41,584 nt of DNA. It comes from Oscillospiraceae bacterium. GTDB taxonomy: Bacteria > Bacillota > Clostridia > Oscillospirales > Oscillospiraceae. Positions 8,665 to 16,529 of the stretch are shown here, piece by piece. The first letter of the stretch is position 1, and each line of letters starts with the position of its first letter. A program made the translations under genes and the position numbers. The stretch lies in contig JAFSNA010000139.1 of assembly GCA_017447645.1 (NCBI GenBank), positions 1 to 41,584 of the forward strand, in the 5' to 3' direction. The notes beneath the pieces were generated by a model that saw only the letters and a program-made list of their open reading frames with translations, had not been told where the DNA came from and made no database searches.

Positions 8665-10902
8665 TCAGCCTACATCAAAGTAAAAAGAATCCAAATACTC
8701 GCTTTCAGTCCCCATGTAGATATCTATCCCCAGGATATCCTTCAGAGAGAAACCCGTCGAATCCGGGATCCGGACATCGAAAGAAAAGGTATTCCCCTTG
8801 AGCGTGAGTTTTGGCAGCTTCAGCTCCGAAAGCTCACCGTTTCTTTCGATATACGAGGAGAGATAGCAATTATTCAGCGTTTTGTCGTTGGGGTGAGGAG
8901 CGATCGCCGAATACAGATACACATTCCGGCCGAAATCAAGGACCACATCCCAGGCTTCCTGATTGTTGCCGGGCGTTTTCGAGCGAGGGAAGCCGTCCGG
9001 GATGCGATCGTCCGTCAGCTCGACGTGCAGCGTCTGCTGGTCGACCGTGCTGATCTTGACCGCGCCGTAATCCCAGCTTTCGTCGATGGTGACGATCTTT
9101 TCCGGCACGCCGATCTCATAGAGGACGTATCCGTCCGTCTGAAAGTCCTTGCCGATGCACACCAGCAGGACGTAGCAGTGCTTGGCGGAAGACTCCGGGA
9201 GACCCGTGGTGACCTTGCTCTGCGGATTGTTCGACAGCACGAGGTCGCTTCTCCACAGGCGGAGATAGAAGGCGATACGGTTCTGGATGTATTCCTCCGA
9301 GGGGAGCTCGTCGCTCCACTCGCAGACGAGCGTATTGTAGGTCGTCGTGTTGTCGACCCACTCGAAGCTCAGCCAGGTCTCTCCGCTGAAGAGGAACGCG
9401 TCCGGATTCACGATCTTTCTGCCGTTGGACACATAGTACGAGAGAACCGTCAGTTCGCCCTCCTTGCCCGTCGTATCCAGCGTGACCCAGCCGTTTTCCG
9501 ATTCCGTCTGCGCCGCGGCGGGCTCGGGCGTGGGCTCCGGCGTAGGCTCGGGCGTGGGCGCGGCGGTCGGCTCCGGGGTAGGCTCGCTCGTCGGCGCGGC
9601 GGTCTCCTCGGCCGGCTCGCTCGTCGGCTCCGCGGCGACCGTCCCCGCCTGCCGGAGCTTCGGCAGCAGCACGATCAGCGCTGCGATCACGAGCACGAGC
9701 GCCGCGGCGATACCGGCGACGAGGCCGGTCTTCTTTTTCTTTTTCGGCGGCTCGGACTGCTTTTTTGCCCCGTCTTCCGACGCGTGCAGCGCGGAGACGG
9801 GCTTGTCGGCGTCCTCCGTTTTCCCGTGCAGCACGGAGACGGTCCTATCCTCGCCCGGAGAAGAGGCGCTGCGCTGCGGATCATAGACGGTTGCTTCCTC
9901 GGCGGCGCCGCCCTGCTTCGTAAAGGCCGAGCGCTCCACGCGGATCTTTCCGTCCTTCCCGTAGATCAGCTCGTCCTCGCCGCGCGGATAGGCGATCGCC
10001 TCCAGCTCCTGGCACATCTGCACCGGGCTGGAGTAGCGATCCGCCGGATGATAGGCGCAGGCCTTGAGCACGATCTCGGAGAGCCGCCCCTCCGCGTTGG
10101 CGGGGGGCGGGATCTGCTCGCCGCTGACGCGGCGCTGCAGCGCGCGTTCGCGCTCGCTGTACGAGATCGGCGCGGGCGGCGCGGGCAGGAAGGGCGCGCG
10201 GTTGTTGTTCAGCAGGCGGTACAGCACGATGCCGAGGGAATAGATATCCACCGTCGAGCCGTAGGGCTCGTCGCGGTAGATCTCCGGCGCCATGTAGGTA
10301 TAGGTGCCTTTTTTCGACAGGCCGCCCGTGGTTTTCTCCAAAGTGCGCGCGACGCCGAAATCGCCGAGCTTGTAGTCCCCGGTGTCGGAGATGAAGATGT
10401 TCTCGGGCTTGATGTCGCGGTGGATGATGTTGTAGCGCTGGCACAGCTCGAGCGCCTTGCACATGTCGATGCCGAGCTTGATGATGTCGGCGCGGGTCAT
10501 CTCATGGGCGCTCATATGGTTGAGCATGGGCGTGAGCAGCTCCATGCGGATCAGGATATCCCAGCCGACGCCCGTCGAGTGCTGCTCGACCTGGAAGTCC
10601 TCGCAGCTGACGATGTTCGTCATGCCCTTGAGACGGGACATGAGGGCGAACTCCTGCTCGACGTCCGCCACCATGCCGCGGAAGTAGGCGGTGACAGACG
10701 CCTCGTCCATGCCCTCGGCGCGGGCGTTGATCACCTCGCTCTGGCTGGGCGGGATGGTCATAATTTTGACGGCGGACTTATAGATGGTGCCGAAGCCCTC
10801 TCGCCTGGCCTCATAGACCCGGCCGTAGGCGCCCTCGCCCAGCAGCCTGACCAGAGTCCAGCTGCCCAGCACCACGTCGCCGATTTTGTATTCCCCGTTC
10901 AT
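8665..10902 (-). CDS. Receptor Ser/Thr kinase C with unknown ectodomain
   Basis: The product is 745 residues. The kinase domain is nearly collinear with A and B (G-E-G-A-Y-G from 22, K46, H161-R-D163, D181-F-G). The linker carries one D-R-T-V-S-V-L-H motif (Thr354) and a second copy in which Thr is replaced by Pro (D-K-P-V-S-A-L-H, position 368). One transmembrane helix lies at about 392-415, followed by a Pro-Glu-Thr stalk. The roughly 290-residue ectodomain (455 to end) is not LRR and I do not recognise it. By eye its DNA (8665-9500) is clearly more AT-rich than the kinase part, suggesting separate acquisition. A strong GAGGAGG site precedes the ATG. It lies between a PP2C gene (49 bases upstream) and kinase B. 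Confidence 0.88.
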   Translation of the reverse strand: MNGEYKIGDVVLGSWTLVRLLGEGAYGRVYEARREGFGTIYKSAVKIMTIPPSQSEVINARAEGMDEASVTAYFRGMVADVEQEFALMSRLKGMTNIVSCEDFQVEQHSTGVGWDILIRMELLTPMLNHMSAHEMTRADIIKLGIDMCKALELCQRYNIIHRDIKPENIFISDTGDYKLGDFGVARTLEKTTGGLSKKGTYTYMAPEIYRDEPYGSTVDIYSLGIVLYRLLNNNRAPFLPAPPAPISYSERERALQRRVSGEQIPPPANAEGRLSEIVLKACAYHPADRYSSPVQMCQELEAIAYPRGEDELIYGKDGKIRVERSAFTKQGGAAEEATVYDPQRSASSPGEDRTVSVLHGKTEDADKPVSALHASEDGAKKQSEPPKKKKKTGLVAGIAAALVLVIAALIVLLPKLRQAGTVAAEPTSEPAEETAAPTSEPTPEPTAAPTPEPTPEPTPEPAAAQTESENGWVTLDTTGKEGELTVLSYYVSNGRKIVNPDAFLFSGETWLSFEWVDNTTTYNTLVCEWSDELPSEEYIQNRIAFYLRLWRSDLVLSNNPQSKVTTGLPESSAKHCYVLLVCIGKDFQTDGYVLYEIGVPEKIVTIDESWDYGAVKISTVDQQTLHVELTDDRIPDGFPRSKTPGNNQEAWDVVLDFGRNVYLYSAIAPHPNDKTLNNCYLSSYIERNGELSELKLPKLTLKGNTFSFDVRIPDSTGFSLKDILGIDIYMGTESEYLDSFYFDVG
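9531..9590 (-). repeat. 12-bp tandem array encoding the stalk of kinase C
   Basis: Short degenerate GGCTCGGGCGTG-type units encode a Pro-Thr-Pro-Glu spacer. The lower-GC ectodomain begins just after it. Confidence 0.7.
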
Positions 10903-10951
10903 CGAAATTCCTCCTCTAGTCTGTCGGAAGCCGGCGGCGGGATCCGCCCTT

Positions 10952-11716
10952 TCAGCGGATCATGCAGACGATCACCGTGACGTTGTCGCGCCCGCCTCGC
11001 TCGAGAGCCTGCGCGATCAGCTTTTCGACCGCGGTCTCCGCGCTGCGCGCGCCGAGCAGGCTCGCGAGGATCTCGTCGTCGGAGAGCATGTCGGTCAGGC
11101 CGTCGCTGCACACCAGGAAGCAGTCGCCCTCGTGCAGCTCGACCGCGCTGATCGCCGGCTCGACGACGAATTCCTCCTCGTCGATGCCGAGATACTGCGT
11201 GAGACTGCCCTTCCCCTTGCCGGAGAGGTGCGGCCGCGCGTCCACATGGTCGACGGACAGCTGCCGCAGCACGCCGCCGCGGCCGAGATAGATCCGGCTG
11301 TCGCCGAGGTTGAAGGCCCAGGCCGTGCCGCGCCGGAAGAAAAGCCCGGCGAGCGTGGAGCCCATGTGTCTGGTCAGCATCTCCTGCGCCTTGTCCAGCA
11401 CCGCCGCGTTGAGCGCGAGCGTCAGATGGTGCAGCGACGCGCGGGCGTCGCTGTCGTGCCAGGCTCCGGCGACGAGCCGCTCCTTCATCTCGTGCGCGGC
11501 GGCGTAGGAGGCCAGCTCGCCGAACTGTTCGCCGCCCATCCCGTCAAAGACGGCGGTGCACAGCTCGCCCTCGGCGGAGGTCTCGGCCGTCAGCACGGTC
11601 GGGAGCGCGCGGTTGTCGGCGGGCAGGAAGCTGCCGCAGAAATAGAAGTTGTCCTCGTTGTTGGCGCGGACCTTGCCCATGCTGCATCCGCAGGCGGCGC
11701 AAAGTTTCAGACTCAT
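10952..11716 (-). CDS. PP2C-type Ser/Thr protein phosphatase
   Basis: This 254-residue stand-alone PP2C (PPM) catalytic domain has all metal-binding motifs: N-N-E-D-N (D22), F-D-G-M-G-G (D58), G-D-S-R, C-S-D-G-L-T-D and G-G-R-D-N-V-T-V. It has no membrane segment and should act in the cytoplasm as a Mn/Mg-dependent phosphatase reversing Ser/Thr phosphorylation by the adjacent kinases. The N-terminus has three closely spaced cysteines (6, 9, 11), partly shared with the PP2C at 29871; their role is unknown. A GGAGGAAA site precedes the ATG. It heads the kinase C-B-A block, 43 bases after the upstream kinase D stop. Confidence 0.92.
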   Translation of the reverse strand: MSLKLCAACGCSMGKVRANNEDNFYFCGSFLPADNRALPTVLTAETSAEGELCTAVFDGMGGEQFGELASYAAAHEMKERLVAGAWHDSDARASLHHLTLALNAAVLDKAQEMLTRHMGSTLAGLFFRRGTAWAFNLGDSRIYLGRGGVLRQLSVDHVDARPHLSGKGKGSLTQYLGIDEEEFVVEPAISAVELHEGDCFLVCSDGLTDMLSDDEILASLLGARSAETAVEKLIAQALERGGRDNVTVIVCMIR

Positions 11717-11759
11717 GGCTTTTCCTCCGTTCTTGTCGGGTATGTGTTGAGATACGGCT

Positions 11760-14498
11760 TCACGCGGCCGCCCCGTCGGGGGCTGCGCCGTAGTCGGGGC
11801 AGGGAGGCGGCGAGGCGAGGCCCACGGGATCCCGCCGGACCTGCTCCGTCAGCTCCCAGAGGCTGTCGACAAGCTTGACCCGGAAATCATCGAGCGCGTC
11901 TTTGAGATCGGCGACGCGGTCCAGCGGCGTCTCGCCGACGTGGTAGCGGGAGGCCTTCCACAGGCGCATCCGCTCCATTTCCAGTCCCGCAGAGGGATAG
12001 CGGAAGGCCAGCTCGAAAATGTTCAGGTTCCGGAACGCGTCCGAGAGGTTCCCCTCCTCCGCGGAGCAGAGCAGCGCGTCCGGGCAGTTGTCCAGGATCA
12101 GCCAGGCGAGCTCCTCATAGGGATCGACAAAGCGCAGATCGACGAGGGGGTTGCCGCTCACGATCAGCGTCAGCCTTTCCTGCGTGTTCGGAACGCGCAG
12201 CGCTTCGAGCGCGTTGTAGGAAAGGTCGAGATATTTCAGCTTCGGCTCCGATTCGGGGAGCGTCAGCTCGTCCAGCTTGTTGTCGAAGAGGTCGACGCTC
12301 ACGAGCGTTTTCGTGTCCCCCGGCGTGAGCGAGCCGAGGCCGCAGCTGCGCAGCGAAAGCGTCTCGAGCTTCGCAAGCGTGCCGAGATCCGCCTCGGGGA
12401 TCCTGTTCCCGTCTGCCCGAAGGGTCTTCAGCTCCCCGGCTCCGTTCAGGAAGGAGAGCTCCGTGAGGCGGTTGTCCGAAAGATCCAGCGAGACGAGATA
12501 CGGCGCGCTCTTGGCGAGGATCGAGGCGTCGGCGATGCGGTTGCCGCTCAGATCCACGTTTTTCAGCCGCGTGCAGTTGGAAAGACCGTCCAGCTCCCCG
12601 ATCCGGTTCCGGGCGGCGGACAGATCCGCCAGATCGATCGCGCCGGTGAAGGGCGTGAGCGCAGTGATCTCGTTGTCGTTCAGCGAGACGCTGCGCAGCG
12701 CAGTCAGCGGGGAGAGCGCGGAGAGATCGGTCAGCCCGCAGCGGTCGAGCCGCAGGGTTTCGAGCGTGGTCAGCGAGGAGAGGAACGCGGGATCGCCGAG
12801 CCGGTTCCCGCTCAGCGAGAGCTTTTTCAGCTGCGTCATGCCGCCCAGCGGGGCGAAGTCGGCTTCGGCGCCGAGATCCTCGAGATACAGGGTGTGCAGC
12901 TGGGGCAGCGCGGCGATCTCGCCGATGTGCGCCGCGGCGTCTCCGCCGCAGCCGCTGATCTGCAGGATCTTCAGCTGCTCACAGCGGGCGAGGTTTTCCA
13001 GCCCCGTGAGCGAGCCGACGTTCTCCAGCTCCAGGTCGGTGAGCTCCGTCAGCGAGCCCTCCAGACAGAAGCGGTCGCAGTTTTCGACGTCCAGGATCTT
13101 CAGCGCGGAGGGAAGGCCGATCGCGCCGTCGGAGGGGAAGCTGCAGTTGAGGATCGTCAGCGAGGTCATCTTCTTCATTCCGGCGACCTTTTTCAGATCC
13201 GCTTCCGTCAGCGCGAGACCGCTGAGGCGCACATGGGTGGCGCTGCGCGCATACTTTACCTCGCCGATCTGGACCTTCGCATGCGAAAGGCCCCAGATCG
13301 CGCCGCCCAGCACGAGCGCGAGCGCAAGCACGGCGGCGATCAGGCCCCCGCGCTTTTTCTTTCCGGGATTCCCCGTCTTTTCACCTGCGCGCGTTTTTTC
13401 TCTGTGCGCACGCGTCGTGCGCTCGTCCTCCGCGGGGGCGGGGATCTTCTTTTCGTCTTTTTCTTCCTTTTTTTCTTCGCGCGCGGGCGGGGCAGGCGGC
13501 TCGGCCGCGATCCCGAGCCGCGGCGGCTCGGCGCAGGGATCGGCAAAAAGCGCATCCTCCAGCTCCTTCATCGACTGGAAGCGCGCGCTCTTGCGCACGG
13601 CGAGGCCGCGCAGGATCGCAGCCTCCTGCCGGGGCTCCAGCTTCGCGCCGAGCGCGGAGGGGGCCTTCATCTCCTCGTCCCCGTCCATGGCGCGCAGCAC
13701 GGACTGCGGCGGCTTGACGCCGGTGAGGCAGAAATAGATCGTGGCGCACAGGGCGTACACGTCCGTCCACGGGCCCTGCCCGCCGCCGGAATACTGCTCG
13801 ACGGGGGCATAGCCGTGCTTGAGCTCGACCGAGAGGCTTTTGTTCCCCTCCAGCTGGCGTGCGGCGCCGAAGTCAAGGAGCTTGAGCGTCCCGTCGCTCT
13901 GCAGAAGCAGGTTGTCCGGGCTGATGTCGCGGTGGATGACGCCCTCGGCGTGGATCATCTCCAGCGCCTGCATGACCGGCCGCAGCAGCGGGAAAAGCTC
14001 CTCTCCGCTCAGAGGCCCGCGCTCCTTCACGACCTGGCGCAGGTCCGTCCCGCGCAGGTATTCCATGACGAAATAGGCGGTGTTGTTCTCCGCAAAATAG
14101 CGCATGACGTTCACGACGCCGCCGAGACCGCCGAACTTGGCCAGCACGCGCGCCTCGTCGAGAAAGCGCTTCTTCATGGCCTCGTAGGCCTTGTCCTCAT
14201 CCAGCGTGACGGCGACGCAGCTGGTGACGTCGTTGTTGCGGTTGGAAAGGCCGATGGGATAGAACTCCTTGATCGCGACGATCCGGTCCAGCCCCAGGTC
14301 GCGGCCGATATAGGTGATGCCGAAGCCGCCCTGTCCCAGCGCCTCGCCGACGAGATACTCTCCGGACAGGATCGTGCCGGGGCGGAGGTGGTGCGTCGGC
14401 GTTTTGGGCAGCAGCGACGCCCCGCAGAAGGGGCATTTGAGCTCGGTGACGTTTTCAAGCTCGTGCATGCAGTGCATGCAGTAATTTTTCGTATTCAT
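11760..14498 (-). CDS. Zn-ribbon Ser/Thr kinase D with TM and LRR ectodomain
   Basis: From the ATG at 14498 the product is 912 residues. An N-terminal zinc ribbon (C7, C10, C22, C25) precedes a kinase domain of the G-Q-G-G-F-G-I-T-Y / A-I-K-E-F-Y-P subfamily: glycine loop 55-60, Lys77, H189-R-D191, D209-F-G. It has H-R-D-I-S in place of H-R-D-I-K, as in many Clostridial relatives. A Lys/Arg-rich linker includes D-E-R-T-T-R-A-H. One transmembrane helix (about 383-409) is followed by classical L-x-x-L-x-L-x-x-N leucine-rich repeats (about 410-850). The frame stays open upstream to 14921, but that part overlaps the PP2C gene in another frame; the Met followed by the Cys-rich ribbon is the natural start. 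It is 11 bases after the PP2C stop, forming a phosphatase-kinase pair. Confidence 0.9.
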   Translation of the reverse strand: MNTKNYCMHCMHELENVTELKCPFCGASLLPKTPTHHLRPGTILSGEYLVGEALGQGGFGITYIGRDLGLDRIVAIKEFYPIGLSNRNNDVTSCVAVTLDEDKAYEAMKKRFLDEARVLAKFGGLGGVVNVMRYFAENNTAYFVMEYLRGTDLRQVVKERGPLSGEELFPLLRPVMQALEMIHAEGVIHRDISPDNLLLQSDGTLKLLDFGAARQLEGNKSLSVELKHGYAPVEQYSGGGQGPWTDVYALCATIYFCLTGVKPPQSVLRAMDGDEEMKAPSALGAKLEPRQEAAILRGLAVRKSARFQSMKELEDALFADPCAEPPRLGIAAEPPAPPAREEKKEEKDEKKIPAPAEDERTTRAHREKTRAGEKTGNPGKKKRGGLIAAVLALALVLGGAIWGLSHAKVQIGEVKYARSATHVRLSGLALTEADLKKVAGMKKMTSLTILNCSFPSDGAIGLPSALKILDVENCDRFCLEGSLTELTDLELENVGSLTGLENLARCEQLKILQISGCGGDAAAHIGEIAALPQLHTLYLEDLGAEADFAPLGGMTQLKKLSLSGNRLGDPAFLSSLTTLETLRLDRCGLTDLSALSPLTALRSVSLNDNEITALTPFTGAIDLADLSAARNRIGELDGLSNCTRLKNVDLSGNRIADASILAKSAPYLVSLDLSDNRLTELSFLNGAGELKTLRADGNRIPEADLGTLAKLETLSLRSCGLGSLTPGDTKTLVSVDLFDNKLDELTLPESEPKLKYLDLSYNALEALRVPNTQERLTLIVSGNPLVDLRFVDPYEELAWLILDNCPDALLCSAEEGNLSDAFRNLNIFELAFRYPSAGLEMERMRLWKASRYHVGETPLDRVADLKDALDDFRVKLVDSLWELTEQVRRDPVGLASPPPCPDYGAAPDGAAA

Positions 14499-14509
14499 GG
14501 AACAGCTCC

Positions 14510-15211
14510 TCAACCTACCAGAATGGCGATGGCGGTGTTGTTGTCTCTGGCGCGCGGCTGCACGGCCGCGCGCATGTCGTCCAGCCAGCTTGCCGCGTCG
14601 CCGCCGCCGCGTGCGAGCGCGAGCATGGTCTCCTCGGTGATCTGCTCCCAGAAGCCGTCGCTGCAGATCAGAAAGCGGTCCCCGGGGCGGACGTCCAGCG
14701 GCTGCTGCGAGACCTTCGGCTCCCGCTCGCCGCCGAGGACGCGGAGGAGCTTGTTGCGGTCGCGGTGCGTGCGGATCTGCTGCGGCGTGATCTCTCCGGC
14801 CATGACGGCCAGCTGCGCCGCGCTGTGGTCCACGGACTGGTACAGGACCTTCCCGTCCCGGAACTGATAGATCCGGCTGTCTCCTACATGGGCGGCGACC
14901 GCGCGGTACTCGCCGAGCCACAGCGCCGCGATCGTCGTCAGCGCGCCGGGCGCGGTCTCATGGACGCGGCGAACGGCCGCGTCGGCGCGCATGACGGCCT
15001 CTTTCAGCTCGCTCCCGCCGAAGCTTTCCTCCTCGAACAGGCGCCGGAGCTCGTCCGTCGCCGCACGCGAGGCGAACTCGCCGTTCTGATGGCCGCCCAG
15101 GCCGTCCGCGACACAGGCGAGCGCGCCGCCTTTTCCCTCGGCGACGGCCAGCGCGTCCTCGTTGTTGGGCCTTCTCCCGATATGGGTGTAATACGACAGA
15201 CTGATGTGCAA
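14510..15211 (-). CDS. PP2C-type Ser/Thr protein phosphatase, TTG start
   Basis: The chosen TTG start at 15211 gives 233 residues beginning at the conserved first beta strand. GGAG lies nine bases upstream, which decides it over the longer frame from 15331, whose extra 40 residues are Arg/Lys/Ser-rich and start only a few bases past the predicted promoter. All PP2C motifs are present: N-N-E-D-A, D-G-L-G-G-H, G-D-S-R-I-Y, C-S-D-G-F-W and R-D-N-N-T. No membrane segment is seen. It is the first gene of the minus-strand signalling operon and is followed after 11 bases by kinase D. It is more divergent from the other two PP2Cs than they are from each other, consistent with partnering the divergent kinase D. 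Confidence 0.87.
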   Translation of the reverse strand: MHISLSYYTHIGRRPNNEDALAVAEGKGGALACVADGLGGHQNGEFASRAATDELRRLFEEESFGGSELKEAVMRADAAVRRVHETAPGALTTIAALWLGEYRAVAAHVGDSRIYQFRDGKVLYQSVDHSAAQLAVMAGEITPQQIRTHRDRNKLLRVLGGEREPKVSQQPLDVRPGDRFLICSDGFWEQITEETMLALARGGGDAASWLDDMRAAVQPRARDNNTAIAILVG

Positions 15212-15343
15212 AGCTTTCCGCTCCTTCCGGACGCGGCCGCGGAACGATCCGGCTTGCCGCTCAAAAAACCTCCCTGACGAGGTCGAAGAGATCTTCTTTT
15301 TCCGCGGCCGACGGCCGCACTCCTCCATCAAAACACGACTAAT

Positions 15344-15372
15344 ATTTTACAATTTCATATAGTATAAGTCAA
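15344..15372 (-). promoter_or_regulatory. Sigma-A-type promoter for the minus-strand phosphatase/kinase operon
   Basis: Read on the minus strand: TTGACT (15372-15367), a 17-base spacer, then TAAAAT (15349-15344). Transcription would start near 15337, giving a leader of about 125 bases before the TTG start of the PP2C gene. It lies in an AT-rich island inside GC-rich DNA and is divergent from the T7SS promoter about 100 bases away. Confidence 0.75.
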
Positions 15373-15450
15373 CGGGTTTTTCCCCTGCCGGCCGCGGCGC
15401 GCGCCGAAAAAAAGGGGGGGGATCCGGAGAGAAAAAAAGAGGAGAAAGGA

Positions 15451-15479
15451 TTGAAACTGACGGAATGCTGTGGTAACAT
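15451..15479 (+). promoter_or_regulatory. Sigma-A-type promoter for the T7SS core operon
   Basis: TTGAAA (15451-15456), a 17-base spacer, then TAACAT (15474-15479), in an A-rich stretch. It precedes the DUF6382-like/FHA gene at 15588 by about 100 bases. Nothing else is visible in 15373-15587, so this short region probably coordinates both divergent operons. Confidence 0.65.
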
Positions 15480-15587
15480 AAACAAGAATAAAATGTAAAT
15501 AAGGTTGCCATACGATCCGCCGGAAGGGACGGAGACCGCCGCGGGCGGAGAAAAGAAATCGGACGAGCCGGGAGGCAAGAGCTGCGC

Positions 15588-16508
15588 ATGCGAAAGATCA
15601 AGATCAAAAAACAGCTGCACGGCGCCCAGATCACGCGAAAGCTGGAAAAGACGGAGCATCTCAACAAGATCGAGCTGGATATCCTGAAAAAGAACGAGAT
15701 CCCCACGCTGTTCCCCCCGCAGGAGACCCTGGAGCTCCAGAAATCCGGGCTCTGCTACACGGTCAGGAACTGCACCCAGCTCTCGGAGCTCCTTTCGCGG
15801 GAGATCGAGTTCGATCTGTTCTGCCGCCTCGCCCTGGACCTTGCGCGGACGATCCAAGACTGCAATGCCCACGGCATCCGCAGCAGCAACCTGGAATTGA
15901 ACGCGGAATCTGTTTTCTACGATGAGGAAGAAAATACGTTCCGCTTTTTGTTTTGGCCTCTGGTCACGCTCGAGGACGCGACGAACCTCCGCGAGGAGTT
16001 CCGCTCGCTCGGTCTCCGCTACAAGCCGCTCCCCGGGGACGAGGAGTGCAGAGAGAAGTACCTGTCCTTCTTCGAGGCCCGCGGGAAATTCAGCGTCGTC
16101 CAGATGGAAAAGCAGGTCCTGGCGCTGAAGGAGTGGCGGGAAAAGCGGGGCGGCCCCGCGGAGGAGAACCGGCGATTGGTGATCACCGAGATGAGCACCG
16201 GCCGCAGCGCCGAGGTCGACAGCTTCCCCTTCGTCGTCGGCCGCTCGCAGGAGCAGTGCAGCTTCAGCTGCCCGAAGGACGTGTCCATGAGCCGGCGGCA
16301 TTTTTCCCTCTATGAGGACGAGGGCGTCGTGTATCTGACGGACCTGAGCTCCTCCAACGGGACGATCCTCAACGAAACGACCTTTCTTTCGGCAAAGGCC
16401 GAGATGCCGACTCCCCCGGGGATGACGCGGATCGGCGGCAATCCCCAGATCATGCACGGCGACCACATCCGGGCGGGCAAGACGGTGTTCCGCTGCCGCT
16501 TCGAATAG
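15588..16508 (+). CDS. FHA-domain protein with DUF6382-like N-terminal domain
   Basis: The product is 306 residues with no membrane helix. The N-terminal about 170 residues look like the DUF6382 domain found in Clostridial FHA proteins; the fold may relate to the EssB/YukC pseudokinase-like cytoplasmic domain (inference). The C-terminal FHA domain (about 200-300) is fully canonical: V-G-R-S near 216, S-x-R-R-H, and S-S-N-G-T, the residues that bind phosphothreonine. It is the first gene of the T7SS core operon, 21 bases before the EssC-type ATPase. Likely role: a cytoplasmic adaptor bringing phosphorylated kinase or partner to the secretion motor. No separate EssB, EssA or EsaA is seen in the window. 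Confidence 0.82.
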   Translation: MRKIKIKKQLHGAQITRKLEKTEHLNKIELDILKKNEIPTLFPPQETLELQKSGLCYTVRNCTQLSELLSREIEFDLFCRLALDLARTIQDCNAHGIRSSNLELNAESVFYDEEENTFRFLFWPLVTLEDATNLREEFRSLGLRYKPLPGDEECREKYLSFFEARGKFSVVQMEKQVLALKEWREKRGGPAEENRRLVITEMSTGRSAEVDSFPFVVGRSQEQCSFSCPKDVSMSRRHFSLYEDEGVVYLTDLSSSNGTILNETTFLSAKAEMPTPPGMTRIGGNPQIMHGDHIRAGKTVFRCRFE

Positions 16509-16529
16509 TGCCTGCGAGAGGAGAAAACC

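Noticed and set aside
13900-13960. Kinase D as a pseudokinase because of H-R-D-I-S instead of H-R-D-I-K
   Set aside because: The ATP-binding Lys, catalytic Asp, Asn and D-F-G are all present, and H-R-D-I-S is common in this Clostridial kinase subfamily.
14461-14480. GCATGC repeats resembling the 23166 operator sites
   Set aside because: They are codons for the zinc ribbon C-M-H-C-M-H of kinase D; coding constraint explains them.
14499-14921. N-terminal extension of kinase D to 14921
   Set aside because: It overlaps the PP2C gene in another frame with an Arg/Pro-rich translation; the ATG at 14498 begins a conserved zinc ribbon.
15212-15331. Longer N-terminus for the first PP2C (start at 15331)
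   Set aside because: The start would lie within a few bases of the predicted transcription start and the 40 extra residues are basic and low complexity; the TTG at 15211 has a GGAG site and begins at the conserved first strand.
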